From: Acinetobacter baumannii
GTDB taxonomy: Bacteria; Pseudomonadota; Gammaproteobacteria; Pseudomonadales; Moraxellaceae
Assembly: GCF_016508585.1 (NCBI RefSeq)
Contig: NZ_JADVOP010000008.1
Location: forward strand, 62,001-126,000
Length of the DNA: 64,000 nt
Direction of reading: 5' to 3'
The notes beneath the pieces are model-generated. The model searched no databases, was not told the DNA's origin, and worked only from the letters and a program-made list of their open reading frames with translations. How positions within the stretch are numbered: position 1 is the first letter of the stretch; each line of letters begins with the position of its first letter. Positions 9,938 to 18,281 of the stretch are shown in pieces. Both the position numbers and the translations under genes were made by a program.

Positions 9938-10561
9938 TTATTTCAGTCCAAAAATTAACTTCAGACCCAGTACAGTCATTACACCGCCCGCCACTCGATC
10001 AAATAGTTTTTTAAATTTTAAATATACACGGCGCGGCTTTTCTGCAGACAATGCAACCGCAACTAAGGAATACCAGCCGACATCGATAAAAAAACACAAA
10101 ATGGGTAAAACAAAATAATAATAAGTTGGAATTTCTTTGGGTAAAAGTGCAGTAAAAATACTCGCCAAAATAATGGCGATTTTAGGGTTACTCAACTGTG
10201 TGATTAATCCCAGACGATAAGCGTGTTGATAACTCATACCCAATGCAGAACCACCTGCCTGTTCAATTGGGTCTTTGGCATGTTTAATAATTTTATAAGC
10301 CAGCCAAAGTAAATATAGTCCGCCACAAATTTTTAACATGATATATGCAGAGGGTACAGCCAATAAAATCGCCTGTAAGCCCATGACAGCTAGAAGACCA
10401 AACAGTGCAGCACCTGTTCCAGTTCCCAGTGCTGTAAATAACCCGTGCTTACGAGAAATCGCAATTGAATTTTTAGCGACATACACAAATGTAGGACCAG
10501 GACTGATTGCACCCAACATCAATGCTAGCGCAATAGAGCCTAAAATCAATAACGATTCCAA
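9938..10561 (-). CDS. LysE/RhtB-family amino acid exporter
   Basis: Inner-membrane protein of 207 residues with about six predicted transmembrane helices. The start MLGAISPGPTFVYVAKNSI with the SPGP motif is diagnostic of the RhtB/LysE family, and the central GLITQLSNPKIAIILASIF contains the second family signature. Members export amino acids such as threonine, homoserine or lysine; the substrate here cannot be told. It is a single-gene unit on the minus strand. Confidence 0.9.
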   Translation of the reverse strand: MESLLILGSIALALMLGAISPGPTFVYVAKNSIAISRKHGLFTALGTGTGAALFGLLAVMGLQAILLAVPSAYIMLKICGGLYLLWLAYKIIKHAKDPIEQAGGSALGMSYQHAYRLGLITQLSNPKIAIILASIFTALLPKEIPTYYYFVLPILCFFIDVGWYSLVAVALSAEKPRRVYLKFKKLFDRVAGGVMTVLGLKLIFGLK

Positions 10562-10961
10562 GTGTTACCTCGTCACAAAAAGTATTTAAAGAAAGCTTAT
10601 TTTAAGCTACAAGGGTTTTTTGAAGATACAAAAAAAATGATTATTTCATTATGAAGTTTTTCTATAGTTCAAAACGATAGCGATTTCATCTATACACTTC
10701 TATACAGTTGTGAATTATTCTCAAATACAATAGCTTCGACTAAATTTAGAGCAAAAACTCAATAAAAAATTATTTTTCAATAACTTGAATCATATCAAAA
10801 AATTAATAGATCGTATTGAGACATCCTGAAAAACCATAAGACTGAAGATTTTAATCACAAAAAATAACTTCCCTTTTCACTCTTTTTTAAGATATAAAAA
10901 CCCATAATAAAACTATGGTTTTAATTTATACATCATCAAAATTTCACATTCAGGGGTAAAA
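10562..10961. other. intergenic region upstream of oleate hydratase
   Basis: A 400-bp AT-rich gap between divergent genes. I see no gene. A weak inverted repeat (ACCCATA...TATGGTTT) lies about 45 bp before the oleate hydratase start; I cannot assign it to a regulator. Confidence 0.5.
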
Positions 10962-12581
10962 ATGAACAACTATAAACCTAATCATTTAGATGCTAAACAA
11001 GCACATCTTTGGATTGTTGGCGGTGGAATCGCAGGTATGGCTGCTGCTGCATTTGCGATCCGCGATGCCAAGGTTCCTGCTGAAAATATTCATATTCTGG
11101 AAGAACTGGATGTATCTGGTGGATCTATGGATGGTGCCCACACCCCCAATACCTCTCAAGCATGGGTCACGCGTGGTGGACGTATGCTGACTGATGAAAC
11201 CTATTTGTGTTTATGGGATTTGTTTTCCAGTATTCCCGCTTTAGAAAATCCTGATATTTCTGTTCGTGAAGAGTGTCGTGAATTTAATGAACAGGTTAAA
11301 ACTCATGCCCAAGCGCGGTTGATCAATGCACAACATGTGATATCCGATGCATCCAAACTGGGTTTAAATACATTACATCGTGCACAAATGTTACGTTTAT
11401 TGGCATCAAAAGAAGAAAAAATTGGAAGTCGTCGTATAGATGAATTTTTTGATGAAACATTCTTTGAAACAAATTTCTGGCGTATGTGGCGTACTACATT
11501 CGCTTTCCAAAAATGGCATAGTGCAGCAGAACTGCGCCGCTATTTTTTACGCTTTATTCAAGAACTCCCTCGTATTCACACACTTGCAGGGGTAAAAAGA
11601 ACCAAATACAACCAATATGACTCAATGATTTTACCGTTACAGCGCTGGTTGGTAGAGCAAGGTGTCGATGTTCGCTTTGGGCATTATGTGACTGAGGCTG
11701 ATTTCCAAACAGATGATAACACCTCAGAACGACGAGCAACGCGCCTATATGTCAACCTTCCGGAAGGTACCGAGCAAATTGATCTCAAAGACCATGATCT
11801 GGCGATATTTACTTTAGGTTCGATTACAGCAGACTCCCGTTATGGTGGCAATGATGATGTACCGGCACTCATTCGCGATCGTCAAGATCATGGCTGGACG
11901 TTGTGGGAAACTTTGGCAAAAAAAGCGCCTGATTTTGGTCGCCCAATGACCTTTTATGGCAACATCGACGAGCATAAATGGGAATCTTTCACGCTGACTA
12001 TGCATGATGATGTACTGTTAAATCGCATTATTGAATATACCGGTAATCAACCAGGCACTGGTGCATTGATGACTTGGTTTGAGTCTGGTTGGCATTTATC
12101 TATTGTTGTACCAGCCCAACCTCATTTTGCTGATTTACCTGAAGGCACATTTACACTTTGGGGTTATGGTTTTCAAATTGATCAAAATGGAGATTACATC
12201 AAAAAACCAATGTCCCAAGCCACAGGCAATGAAATCCTCACTGAATTGATCCAACAACTTGGCTTTAACGATATTCTCGAACATGTATTGGCTCATACCA
12301 CAGTGACAACAGCAATGATGCCTTATGCATCGGCCTTATTTGCTTGTCGTAAGCCTGGAGATCGCCCTCAAGTGATTCCTCACGGCGCTAAAAACTTTGC
12401 ATTCCTAGGGCAATTCGTTGAAATTGAGGATGATGTTGTATTCACTGTTGAATATTCAGTTCGTGGCGCCATGATTGCAATTTATGAGTTTTTTGGTGTA
12501 GAACGTGAAATCCCTGATATCTATAATGGTCTACTTGATCCAAAAGTCGGCTTAAAGGCATTAGAAACCGTCTTTCATTAA
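10962..12581 (+). CDS. ohyA: oleate hydratase
   Basis: FAD-dependent fatty acid hydratase (10-linoleic acid hydratase / MCRA family) that adds water to the cis-9 double bond of oleate or linoleate, a detoxification of free unsaturated fatty acids. The product has 539 residues. The Rossmann motif WIVGGGIAGMAAAAFAIRDA is at 17-36, followed by HILEELDVSGGSMDGA, the family's FAD and catalytic Glu region. Other segments (TTFAFQKWHSAAELRRYF, MITWFESGW-like) are typical. A Shine-Dalgarno sequence (AGGGG) precedes the ATG. It is a single gene with a strong terminator behind it. Confidence 0.92.
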   Translation: MNNYKPNHLDAKQAHLWIVGGGIAGMAAAAFAIRDAKVPAENIHILEELDVSGGSMDGAHTPNTSQAWVTRGGRMLTDETYLCLWDLFSSIPALENPDISVREECREFNEQVKTHAQARLINAQHVISDASKLGLNTLHRAQMLRLLASKEEKIGSRRIDEFFDETFFETNFWRMWRTTFAFQKWHSAAELRRYFLRFIQELPRIHTLAGVKRTKYNQYDSMILPLQRWLVEQGVDVRFGHYVTEADFQTDDNTSERRATRLYVNLPEGTEQIDLKDHDLAIFTLGSITADSRYGGNDDVPALIRDRQDHGWTLWETLAKKAPDFGRPMTFYGNIDEHKWESFTLTMHDDVLLNRIIEYTGNQPGTGALMTWFESGWHLSIVVPAQPHFADLPEGTFTLWGYGFQIDQNGDYIKKPMSQATGNEILTELIQQLGFNDILEHVLAHTTVTTAMMPYASALFACRKPGDRPQVIPHGAKNFAFLGQFVEIEDDVVFTVEYSVRGAMIAIYEFFGVEREIPDIYNGLLDPKVGLKALETVFH

Positions 12582-12591
12582 GCCGGTTTAA

Positions 12592-12627
12592 TTCAGCCCG
12601 TATATCAACTTTGGTATACGGGCTGAA
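12592..12627. terminator. terminator between oleate hydratase and the 59-residue lipoprotein gene
   Basis: A 13-bp perfect stem (TTCAGCCCGTATA with TATACGGGCTGAA) around a 10-bp loop lies 10 bp past the hydratase stop and 17 bp past the end of the converging small gene. The T tract is poor, but the position between converging genes fits a shared terminator. Confidence 0.65.
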
Positions 12628-12644
12628 AATTCTTGCATCAAAAC

Positions 12645-12824
12645 TTATGGTTGTAGTTCACTGGATGTATCACGAGCAGTTAAACGGTAATCTTTTTCAT
12701 ATACAGGCATTCCTGCAATATGAATGGAACGAACTTCAGTCTTGGTCGGTGTGGGAGGCTTTTTTTCGCATCCAACTAAAAACGCCACCAATATTACACT
12801 CAAACCCACGGATAGCTTTTTCAT
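12645..12824 (-). CDS. small lipoprotein, 59 residues
   Basis: The frame encodes a signal peptide (MKKLSVGLSVILVAFLVGC) with lipobox LVGC and Cys19, then a short Lys/Pro-rich linker and a 35-residue tail (EVRSIHIAGMPVYEKDY...). A strong Shine-Dalgarno sequence (GAGGAG) lies 7 bp before the ATG. It is too short for most ORF thresholds. I do not recognise the tail. It converges on the oleate hydratase terminator. Coding status is well supported by the lipobox and ribosome site; function is unknown. Confidence 0.8.
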   Translation of the reverse strand: MKKLSVGLSVILVAFLVGCEKKPPTPTKTEVRSIHIAGMPVYEKDYRLTARDTSSELQP

Positions 12825-12928
12825 AGCATCTCCTCTACTTTTTGTTTTATTTATCTTTTGAGCATAACAGTTCTGTCTAAAAAAACAGCTTTTTTTTATT
12901 TCAAATGTTTTCTAATGCTTTAAGCACT

Positions 12929-13537
12929 TTATTCTTTACAAGGTTGATTCAGATAGGCACTTATATCTTCAGCATTTTTATTGGAATAACGATAATTAAA
13001 CCGCCCTCTTTCATCAAATTTCATATCACTAAAGTACTGCGAAGCATCCACCCATACAGATTCGGCTTGCGGATATTCATTTGGTTTTAGTTGTATTTTA
13101 CTATGGGTTTTCGAGCCAAACATTTTCTGAAAAACTATTGCAGGCGTATCTCTAAATTCAAAGCGGGCGATACACCCCGTCTTTTTATCTACCGCAACAA
13201 CATCATCCAAGGCTTGAACCAGACCATCTTTTGAAATAAACAGGCTATGATGAAGATTAAAAGTATAGCCATAACTTAAATGCAAAAAATCGCTGGTCTG
13301 ATGTTCAAGATTCAAACCTCGCTCCCAATCCACCACCAAAGGTAGTCTGTAACGGTCACCTTCATATAGCACAAAATCACAATGCTTATTCGTATCCTCA
13401 TCGCATGTTTCCTGAACAACAGAAAACTGCCCAATGTTTGCCACAGTATGATGGATTGGTTCAGCATCGCTATTCACTGTAAAAAGCATCAGGATCAATA
13501 TCATGACAAAAGATCGATTGGTTGTTATTTTTAACAT
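12929..13537 (-). CDS. secreted protein of unknown function, paralogue A
   Basis: A 202-residue protein with a signal peptide probably cleaved after NSDA (about residue 25). Mature motifs include FSVVQETCDEDTNKHCDFVLYEGDRYRL and a C-terminal FDERGRFNYRYSN...LNQPC. Both segments align by eye with the protein at 14409-15047, including paired cysteines and the D-x-G-x-F-x-[FY]-x-Y pattern, so the two are diverged paralogues. It lies 10 bp after the methyltransferase gene, hence in the same operon. The four cysteines suggest periplasmic disulphides. Function unknown. Confidence 0.7.
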   Translation of the reverse strand: MLKITTNRSFVMILILMLFTVNSDAEPIHHTVANIGQFSVVQETCDEDTNKHCDFVLYEGDRYRLPLVVDWERGLNLEHQTSDFLHLSYGYTFNLHHSLFISKDGLVQALDDVVAVDKKTGCIARFEFRDTPAIVFQKMFGSKTHSKIQLKPNEYPQAESVWVDASQYFSDMKFDERGRFNYRYSNKNAEDISAYLNQPCKE

Positions 13538-13547
13538 GATTTATTCA

Positions 13548-14309
13548 TCAAATTTTACTCAATACCAAATATACCGTTTCACTGGTGAATGTGCCATCTT
13601 CCTGAATTTGATAATATGAGCGTACTTGATCGGATATTTTGGATTGCAAATAACGGATCGTATGGATGCCCTCTTCAGGTGTTTGCATCCGCTCTACCCA
13701 ACTCTGAAAATTTAACACTAAACTTTGTTTCTCAATGATTTCGATTTTAAAGCCTGCCTGTTCAACAAAAGCCATCCATTCTGACAAATTATAGTTTCGA
13801 ACATGGCTGGGATCACGGATCGTTTCAATGGTTTGAATAAAGGTATCTAAAATAGGATTGGCGTTACCAATAATATCAAACATGATCACTTTGCCATTCA
13901 CACGCAATACCCGGTAAATTTCATGGAGTGCCTGCGTGATATTTTGCCAATGATGTGCAGAATAACGACTGATCACACAATCGAAATGCTCAGCAGGAAA
14001 ATCCAATTGCTCTGCTGCACCCACCTGCCCTATGACATGATCAAATCCCTTTTGTTGAGATTGCGTGGTCACAAGATTGACCATTTCAGGCGTAATATCA
14101 TAGGCAATCACTTGCTCAGTGAATGCTGCAATCTGATAAGTGACATGCCCACCACCACAGCCTAGGTCCAAAACTTGCTTGAATTGATGCTGTTGGATTA
14201 AATTTTGCATTTTTTTAAACTCAATGCCTTGAGCATGTACTTTACTATTTAAGTATGCTTCTGATTTATTTTGATATTGTGTCTGATTAACTTGCTGTTG
14301 AGTGGTCAT
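13548..14309 (-). CDS. class I SAM-dependent methyltransferase (UbiE/Methyltransf_11 type)
   Basis: Cytosolic methyltransferase, 253 residues from the Met at 14309. That start has a Shine-Dalgarno sequence (AAGGAC) at the right distance; the longer frame to 14348 does not. Motif I (VLDLGCGGGHVTYQIA) and motif II (DCVISRYSAHHWQNITQALHEIYRVLRVNGKVIMFD) are clear. The HHWQN segment resembles the UbiE/COQ5 and YcgJ subgroup, but the substrate cannot be told. It lies between two paralogous secreted protein genes. Confidence 0.88.
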   Translation of the reverse strand: MTTQQQVNQTQYQNKSEAYLNSKVHAQGIEFKKMQNLIQQHQFKQVLDLGCGGGHVTYQIAAFTEQVIAYDITPEMVNLVTTQSQQKGFDHVIGQVGAAEQLDFPAEHFDCVISRYSAHHWQNITQALHEIYRVLRVNGKVIMFDIIGNANPILDTFIQTIETIRDPSHVRNYNLSEWMAFVEQAGFKIEIIEKQSLVLNFQSWVERMQTPEEGIHTIRYLQSKISDQVRSYYQIQEDGTFTSETVYLVLSKI

Positions 14310-14408
14310 TGCAGTGTCCTTCTTGTTGAATAGAACTACAATAGACAACTCAATTAAAAAATAAAAATGATGTATTTTGATTAAATAAATAACTTTATTT
14401 TATCAATA

Positions 14409-15047
14409 TTAACTCATGATAACCCGATAATCAGACTGACAAGGGCTTTGAATGATAACATCCTGTACTCCCATCTCGTTTCCGATCTTAATATTATAGT
14501 TAAATGAGAAATCACCGTTATCATTAAAATTTGCAGTACTCGGATAGCTGAACTGTTTGAATTGAGGCACTTTATTATTGAGCACTAAACGAACTCGAAA
14601 ATCAGGAACACTATAAAAAACCAATGAATTTGGCATATTCTTTAAATTTGATTCATAGGTGACGAAACAGCTCTGTGAACCATTCATGGCAAGAAAACTG
14701 CCATAATCTTTTTGCTGGTTTTTATCATTTACCACCATGAGATTATGGTCACCCCCTGTAGCCCCCATCAGAAAACCCATCAAGTATGGATTGAACTGAT
14801 AAACATGTGCAGTTTTACTCCATTGTTCAAGCAATACCTGACGCTTCCCTTTCGCGTCATACAGTACATAATCACAGGTATAACGATTCTTAGCACATGA
14901 TTCTACTTTAATTTTTACCTTTCCTGCATGTCCCAATATCTGATCCTGTTCAGTATCCACTTCGACAGCGGCATTACTCTGTGCAAAAATCGAACCACTG
15001 GTTAAAATACTGATTACAAACAAACTCTTCTTTATTTTTTTCAACAT
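14409..15047 (-). CDS. secreted protein of unknown function, paralogue B
   Basis: A 212-residue protein starting at the Met at 15047 (MLKKIKKSLFVISILTSG), which gives a good signal peptide cleaved after IFA; the frame from 15071 adds eight unlikely residues. Motifs VKIKVESCAKNRYTCDYVLYDAKG and FNDNGDFSFNYNIKIG...IIQSPC match the paralogue at 12929-13537. There is a 99-bp gap to the methyltransferase gene downstream and 70 bp to the M15 lipoprotein upstream. The pair looks like an old duplication into which the methyltransferase was placed, or which flanked it. Function unknown. Confidence 0.7.
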   Translation of the reverse strand: MLKKIKKSLFVISILTSGSIFAQSNAAVEVDTEQDQILGHAGKVKIKVESCAKNRYTCDYVLYDAKGKRQVLLEQWSKTAHVYQFNPYLMGFLMGATGGDHNLMVVNDKNQQKDYGSFLAMNGSQSCFVTYESNLKNMPNSLVFYSVPDFRVRLVLNNKVPQFKQFSYPSTANFNDNGDFSFNYNIKIGNEMGVQDVIIQSPCQSDYRVIMS

Positions 15048-15117
15048 AAAAATTTTCCGGCATCTAAGCATTTTTCAAAATATAACCCGTTGATCATGCT
15101 TGATTTTTAAAATCCGA

Positions 15118-15789
15118 TCACTCACTTTTTAAACATGGTGAACTTTTCGACTTGTGGTCTTTCCCCCAGGTTCGAAAGCCTTGGGTATCAATATGGTAAC
15201 GGTTATTCCCATATACCCCTAATCCCATTTTATAGTTTTTGCCTTCCACTTTCCAAAAATGGCACATTTTTTTAACCAACATTTCGCGATCACTTTCAAT
15301 TGTTTCTTTAGGAGACAAGATGTGAAAATCTACAGCATAATTATTTAAATGCTTGCTTTTCCCAGCACCACCGACACAGTGATTTAGTTCAGGTGCACGA
15401 TAGATCGCTGAGATTGTATAGGTTTTAAAATATCCATTGCGATTTAACTTTTCCACCAGTTGCAAACTACTCACCACGTTTTTCCAATAAGCTTTAGGAG
15501 GAATGGCAAAACGTTTGGAATAGCAGCGTTCAGGCATATAATTTCGAGTCGTGGTGAGTTCCATTAAGCTCGGCGGATGTTTTAAATACTGAGACATAAA
15601 TTGATAGTAATCCGCTAGTAAACGGGGGTCTTGTTGAGCCTTCCACAGCTTGAACTGCTGTTCGATTTGTTGCTCTGATGCTTTTTTTGAAGATGATGAA
15701 TGTTCTGCATTTTTTTCAGATGGTACACAGCCATTCAAAGCCGCGAAACTGATACAGCCCATGATGAATATTAATTTAGAATTTTTCAC
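15118..15789 (-). CDS. M15-type zinc peptidase lipoprotein
   Basis: A 223-residue lipoprotein: signal peptide with lipobox LNGC (Cys21), an Asn/Ser/Lys-rich linker, then a peptidase M15_3-like domain. The segment SAIYRAPELNHCVGGAGKSKHLNNYAVDF carries the expected metal ligands His147 and Asp154, and RYHIDTQGFRTWG gives the third, His199. Family members are D,D- or L,D-peptidases acting on peptidoglycan, so an envelope-located murein peptidase is inferred. Its activity is untested. It is the first gene of the minus-strand cluster at 12.9-15.8 kb. Confidence 0.78.
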   Translation of the reverse strand: MKNSKLIFIMGCISFAALNGCVPSEKNAEHSSSSKKASEQQIEQQFKLWKAQQDPRLLADYYQFMSQYLKHPPSLMELTTTRNYMPERCYSKRFAIPPKAYWKNVVSSLQLVEKLNRNGYFKTYTISAIYRAPELNHCVGGAGKSKHLNNYAVDFHILSPKETIESDREMLVKKMCHFWKVEGKNYKMGLGVYGNNRYHIDTQGFRTWGKDHKSKSSPCLKSE

Positions 15790-15940
15790 AATGACAGCAC
15801 ACGTATTGTTTTATTTTATAAACTGAATAAATCAAAAACTGGATTTAGGATATTTATGATTTCTATCACAAAGATATTCTAACCAATCCCATCTTTGATA
15901 ACCGCTCACTTTACAAAAAATCACACAGATAATGATTTAC

Positions 15941-15960
15941 AACGGACAAAAATGTCCGTT
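15941..15960. promoter_or_regulatory. palindromic operator upstream of tetR
   Basis: The arms AACGGACA and TGTCCGTT form a perfect 8-bp inverted repeat around four A. It lies 35 bp before the preferred start of the TetR-family gene, typical of an autorepressor site. The frame that starts at 15932 would run through it. Confidence 0.65.
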
Positions 15961-15994
15961 AAATATCACTATAAAATTAACACCCTCTCAAGCT

Positions 15995-16543
15995 ATGCGA
16001 AAACGCCAACAACTGGCAGCACAAAATCGTGAAGATTTACTCGATGCCGCCCTTACTATTTTCCGTAAACAAGGGATTCGTGCGCCTTTACAACTCGTGA
16101 TTGATCAGGCAGGAGTAGGCAGAGCCACTTTTTATCGTAATTTTCAAGATCGTCGAGAATTGGTGATTGCGTTAATGGAACAAGCTTTGACTCGTTTAGA
16201 TGAACGGGCAAAAAGTTTTTCCCAATACCCCGATGGTTTGATTCGCCTGATTCGAAATCATGTTGAAAATTTGCCCTATCTGACTGCATTAATGGAATAT
16301 TGGCGTGTGATAGATCGTAACGACCCTGTCATGGTGGATATCTACCAACGGCGAGATGCGATTTTACAACCGTTGATTGACCAAGCCATTACACATCAAA
16401 TTTGCCGCCCAGATCTCACCCCCAAAGACTATGCACTGATTACCGGAATTTTGCGTGCTTCATTTCAAGGTCTGACGGATGAAGAACAAGTTCAACTTGC
16501 CACAAGAGCTGTAGATTTGCTGATTGATGGTATCAAGGCGTAA
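15995..16543 (+). CDS. TetR-family transcriptional regulator
   Basis: DNA-binding repressor of 182 residues. The N-terminal helix-turn-helix (ALTIFRKQGIRAPLQLVIDQAGVGRATFYRNFQDRRELV, split here by family features) lies at about 20-60. I prefer the start at 15995 (MRKRQQLAAQNRE) because the longer frame from 15932 would code through a palindromic operator and add an unlikely N-terminus. No strong ribosome site precedes either start. It lies 11 bp before an efflux pump gene and 2 genes before its adaptor, so it probably represses tetR-emrB-emrA in response to a pump substrate. Confidence 0.85.
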   Translation: MRKRQQLAAQNREDLLDAALTIFRKQGIRAPLQLVIDQAGVGRATFYRNFQDRRELVIALMEQALTRLDERAKSFSQYPDGLIRLIRNHVENLPYLTALMEYWRVIDRNDPVMVDIYQRRDAILQPLIDQAITHQICRPDLTPKDYALITGILRASFQGLTDEEQVQLATRAVDLLIDGIKA

Positions 16544-16554
16544 TTGGGACAGTT

Positions 16555-18207
16555 ATGGATAAATCACCACGTATACTTGAACCGGCACCCGATTGGACGC
16601 CTGAAGAACGTCCAACCTTGCCTGGATCTCCTGCAGTTATTGCACATCCAACTTATAAGAAACTGATTTACTTTTTTATTGGGTTATTTGTGGCAATTTC
16701 AGGAAGTTTAAGTAATGGATTTATTACTGCAAACCTCCCCTTGATCCAAGGTGAATATTCACTCACGCCATCTGAAGCTGCATGGATTCCTGCTGCTTAT
16801 GTGATGGCAAACATCAGCTCCAACATGATTTTATTTAAAGCAAGACAACAATATGGTCTTCGGCTTTTTTCAGAAATCGGGTTGATTTTGTTCATCTGTG
16901 TTTTGGTTTTACACATTTTTGTTCATACTTTTGAAATGGCACTGTTTGTCCGTGTCATCAGTGGTCTCGTTGCAGCACCGCTCAGTTCACTGGGTATGTA
17001 CTACATTATGCAAGCCTTTCGACGAGAAAATTTTGGTCGTGGAATTTATCTTGCGCTGGGCTTCCAACAGTTGGGAATTCCGCTGGCTTGGATCATTTCT
17101 CCTTCACTGGTCGATGTGAATGACTGGGTGGTGTTATATACCTTTGAACTGGGTTTAGCGATCTGTTGTTTGGCAATGGTGGTGTCTTTAAAGTTACCCC
17201 GCAGTTTAAGAATTGAAGTATTTGAAAAGCAAGATTTCTTGACCTTTGCCTTATTAGCTCCGGGATTTGCCTTACTCTGTATCGTACTTAGCCAAGGTCC
17301 TATTCTTTGGTGGTTTGAAGTCAAGTGGTTGGGATATGCCCTCATTGCAGGATTTAGCTTAATCATGATTGGCTTGACCTATGAACATTACCGGGTTAAT
17401 CCATTGATTATTACCCGTTGGCTGGGTTCAGCGAGCACACTAAAATTCGTGTTTGGTGCTTTGGCAATTCGTTTGCTGATGTCAGAGCAAAGTTATGCAG
17501 CGGTAAATTTCTTAAAGACCATGGGCATGGGTCCAGATCAGTTCGTTACACTTTATAGTGTGATTTTTTTAGGCATTGCGTCGGGTACAGTTTTTAGCGC
17601 ACTGACCTTTAAACGTGAGCGAATTTCATGGCATCTGGTTGGTGCAGTGATTTTGGTTCTGATCGCTTGTGCTTTGGATTATCACCTCACCAGTGATGTA
17701 CGTCCAGAAAACTTCTATCGCAGTCAGTTTATTGTGGGTTTTGCCAGCGGTATGTTTATTGGTCCTTTATTATTGACGGGTTTTATCAGTGTCTTACAAA
17801 AAGGTCCAACGCATATGGTTACTTTTGTGGTGCTGTTCTCGGCTACACAAAGTTTTGGCGGTTTAATTGGAAATTCATTTTTTTCAACCTATCAACAATT
17901 GCGTACCCAAAATTACCGAGCAGAAATAGTCAGCGATTTATCTCCAACAGACCCGCTTGTTGTACAGCGCCTCGCCTTATATCAACAAGCAGCCAATAAA
18001 TATACAATTGATAATACTTTGGAACAGAATCAAGCTTATCGTAATCTTAATCAGATTGTGACACGTGAAGCTCAGGTACGCGCATACAACGATGTGATTG
18101 CATTAAATGGAATATTCGCCATTTTACTGCTGATTTGGAGTAGTTTAAATATTACATGGTCACGTTACCAACTCAAAAAACAGCAACTGGCCCTCAATAG
18201 CAGCTAG
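16555..18207 (+). CDS. DHA2-family MFS efflux transporter (EmrB-like)
   Basis: Inner-membrane drug/proton antiporter, 550 residues, with about 14 hydrophobic helices. The first periplasmic/helix segment (SNGFITANLPLIQGEYSLTPSEAAWIPAAYVMA) is the DHA2 start motif. The long, soluble C-terminal stretch between the last helices (about 455-510) is typical of EmrB types. It is paired with a HlyD-type adaptor 74 bp downstream and regulated by the TetR protein upstream. No outer-membrane channel gene follows, so it would share a TolC-like channel made elsewhere. Substrates unknown. Confidence 0.87.
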   Translation: MDKSPRILEPAPDWTPEERPTLPGSPAVIAHPTYKKLIYFFIGLFVAISGSLSNGFITANLPLIQGEYSLTPSEAAWIPAAYVMANISSNMILFKARQQYGLRLFSEIGLILFICVLVLHIFVHTFEMALFVRVISGLVAAPLSSLGMYYIMQAFRRENFGRGIYLALGFQQLGIPLAWIISPSLVDVNDWVVLYTFELGLAICCLAMVVSLKLPRSLRIEVFEKQDFLTFALLAPGFALLCIVLSQGPILWWFEVKWLGYALIAGFSLIMIGLTYEHYRVNPLIITRWLGSASTLKFVFGALAIRLLMSEQSYAAVNFLKTMGMGPDQFVTLYSVIFLGIASGTVFSALTFKRERISWHLVGAVILVLIACALDYHLTSDVRPENFYRSQFIVGFASGMFIGPLLLTGFISVLQKGPTHMVTFVVLFSATQSFGGLIGNSFFSTYQQLRTQNYRAEIVSDLSPTDPLVVQRLALYQQAANKYTIDNTLEQNQAYRNLNQIVTREAQVRAYNDVIALNGIFAILLLIWSSLNITWSRYQLKKQQLALNSS

Positions 18208-18281
18208 ACAACGCTCATGATTTTTTATCGATTAAATACCCATGACGTCATTCTATGCATTAAAAATATTTGAGAATTCTT

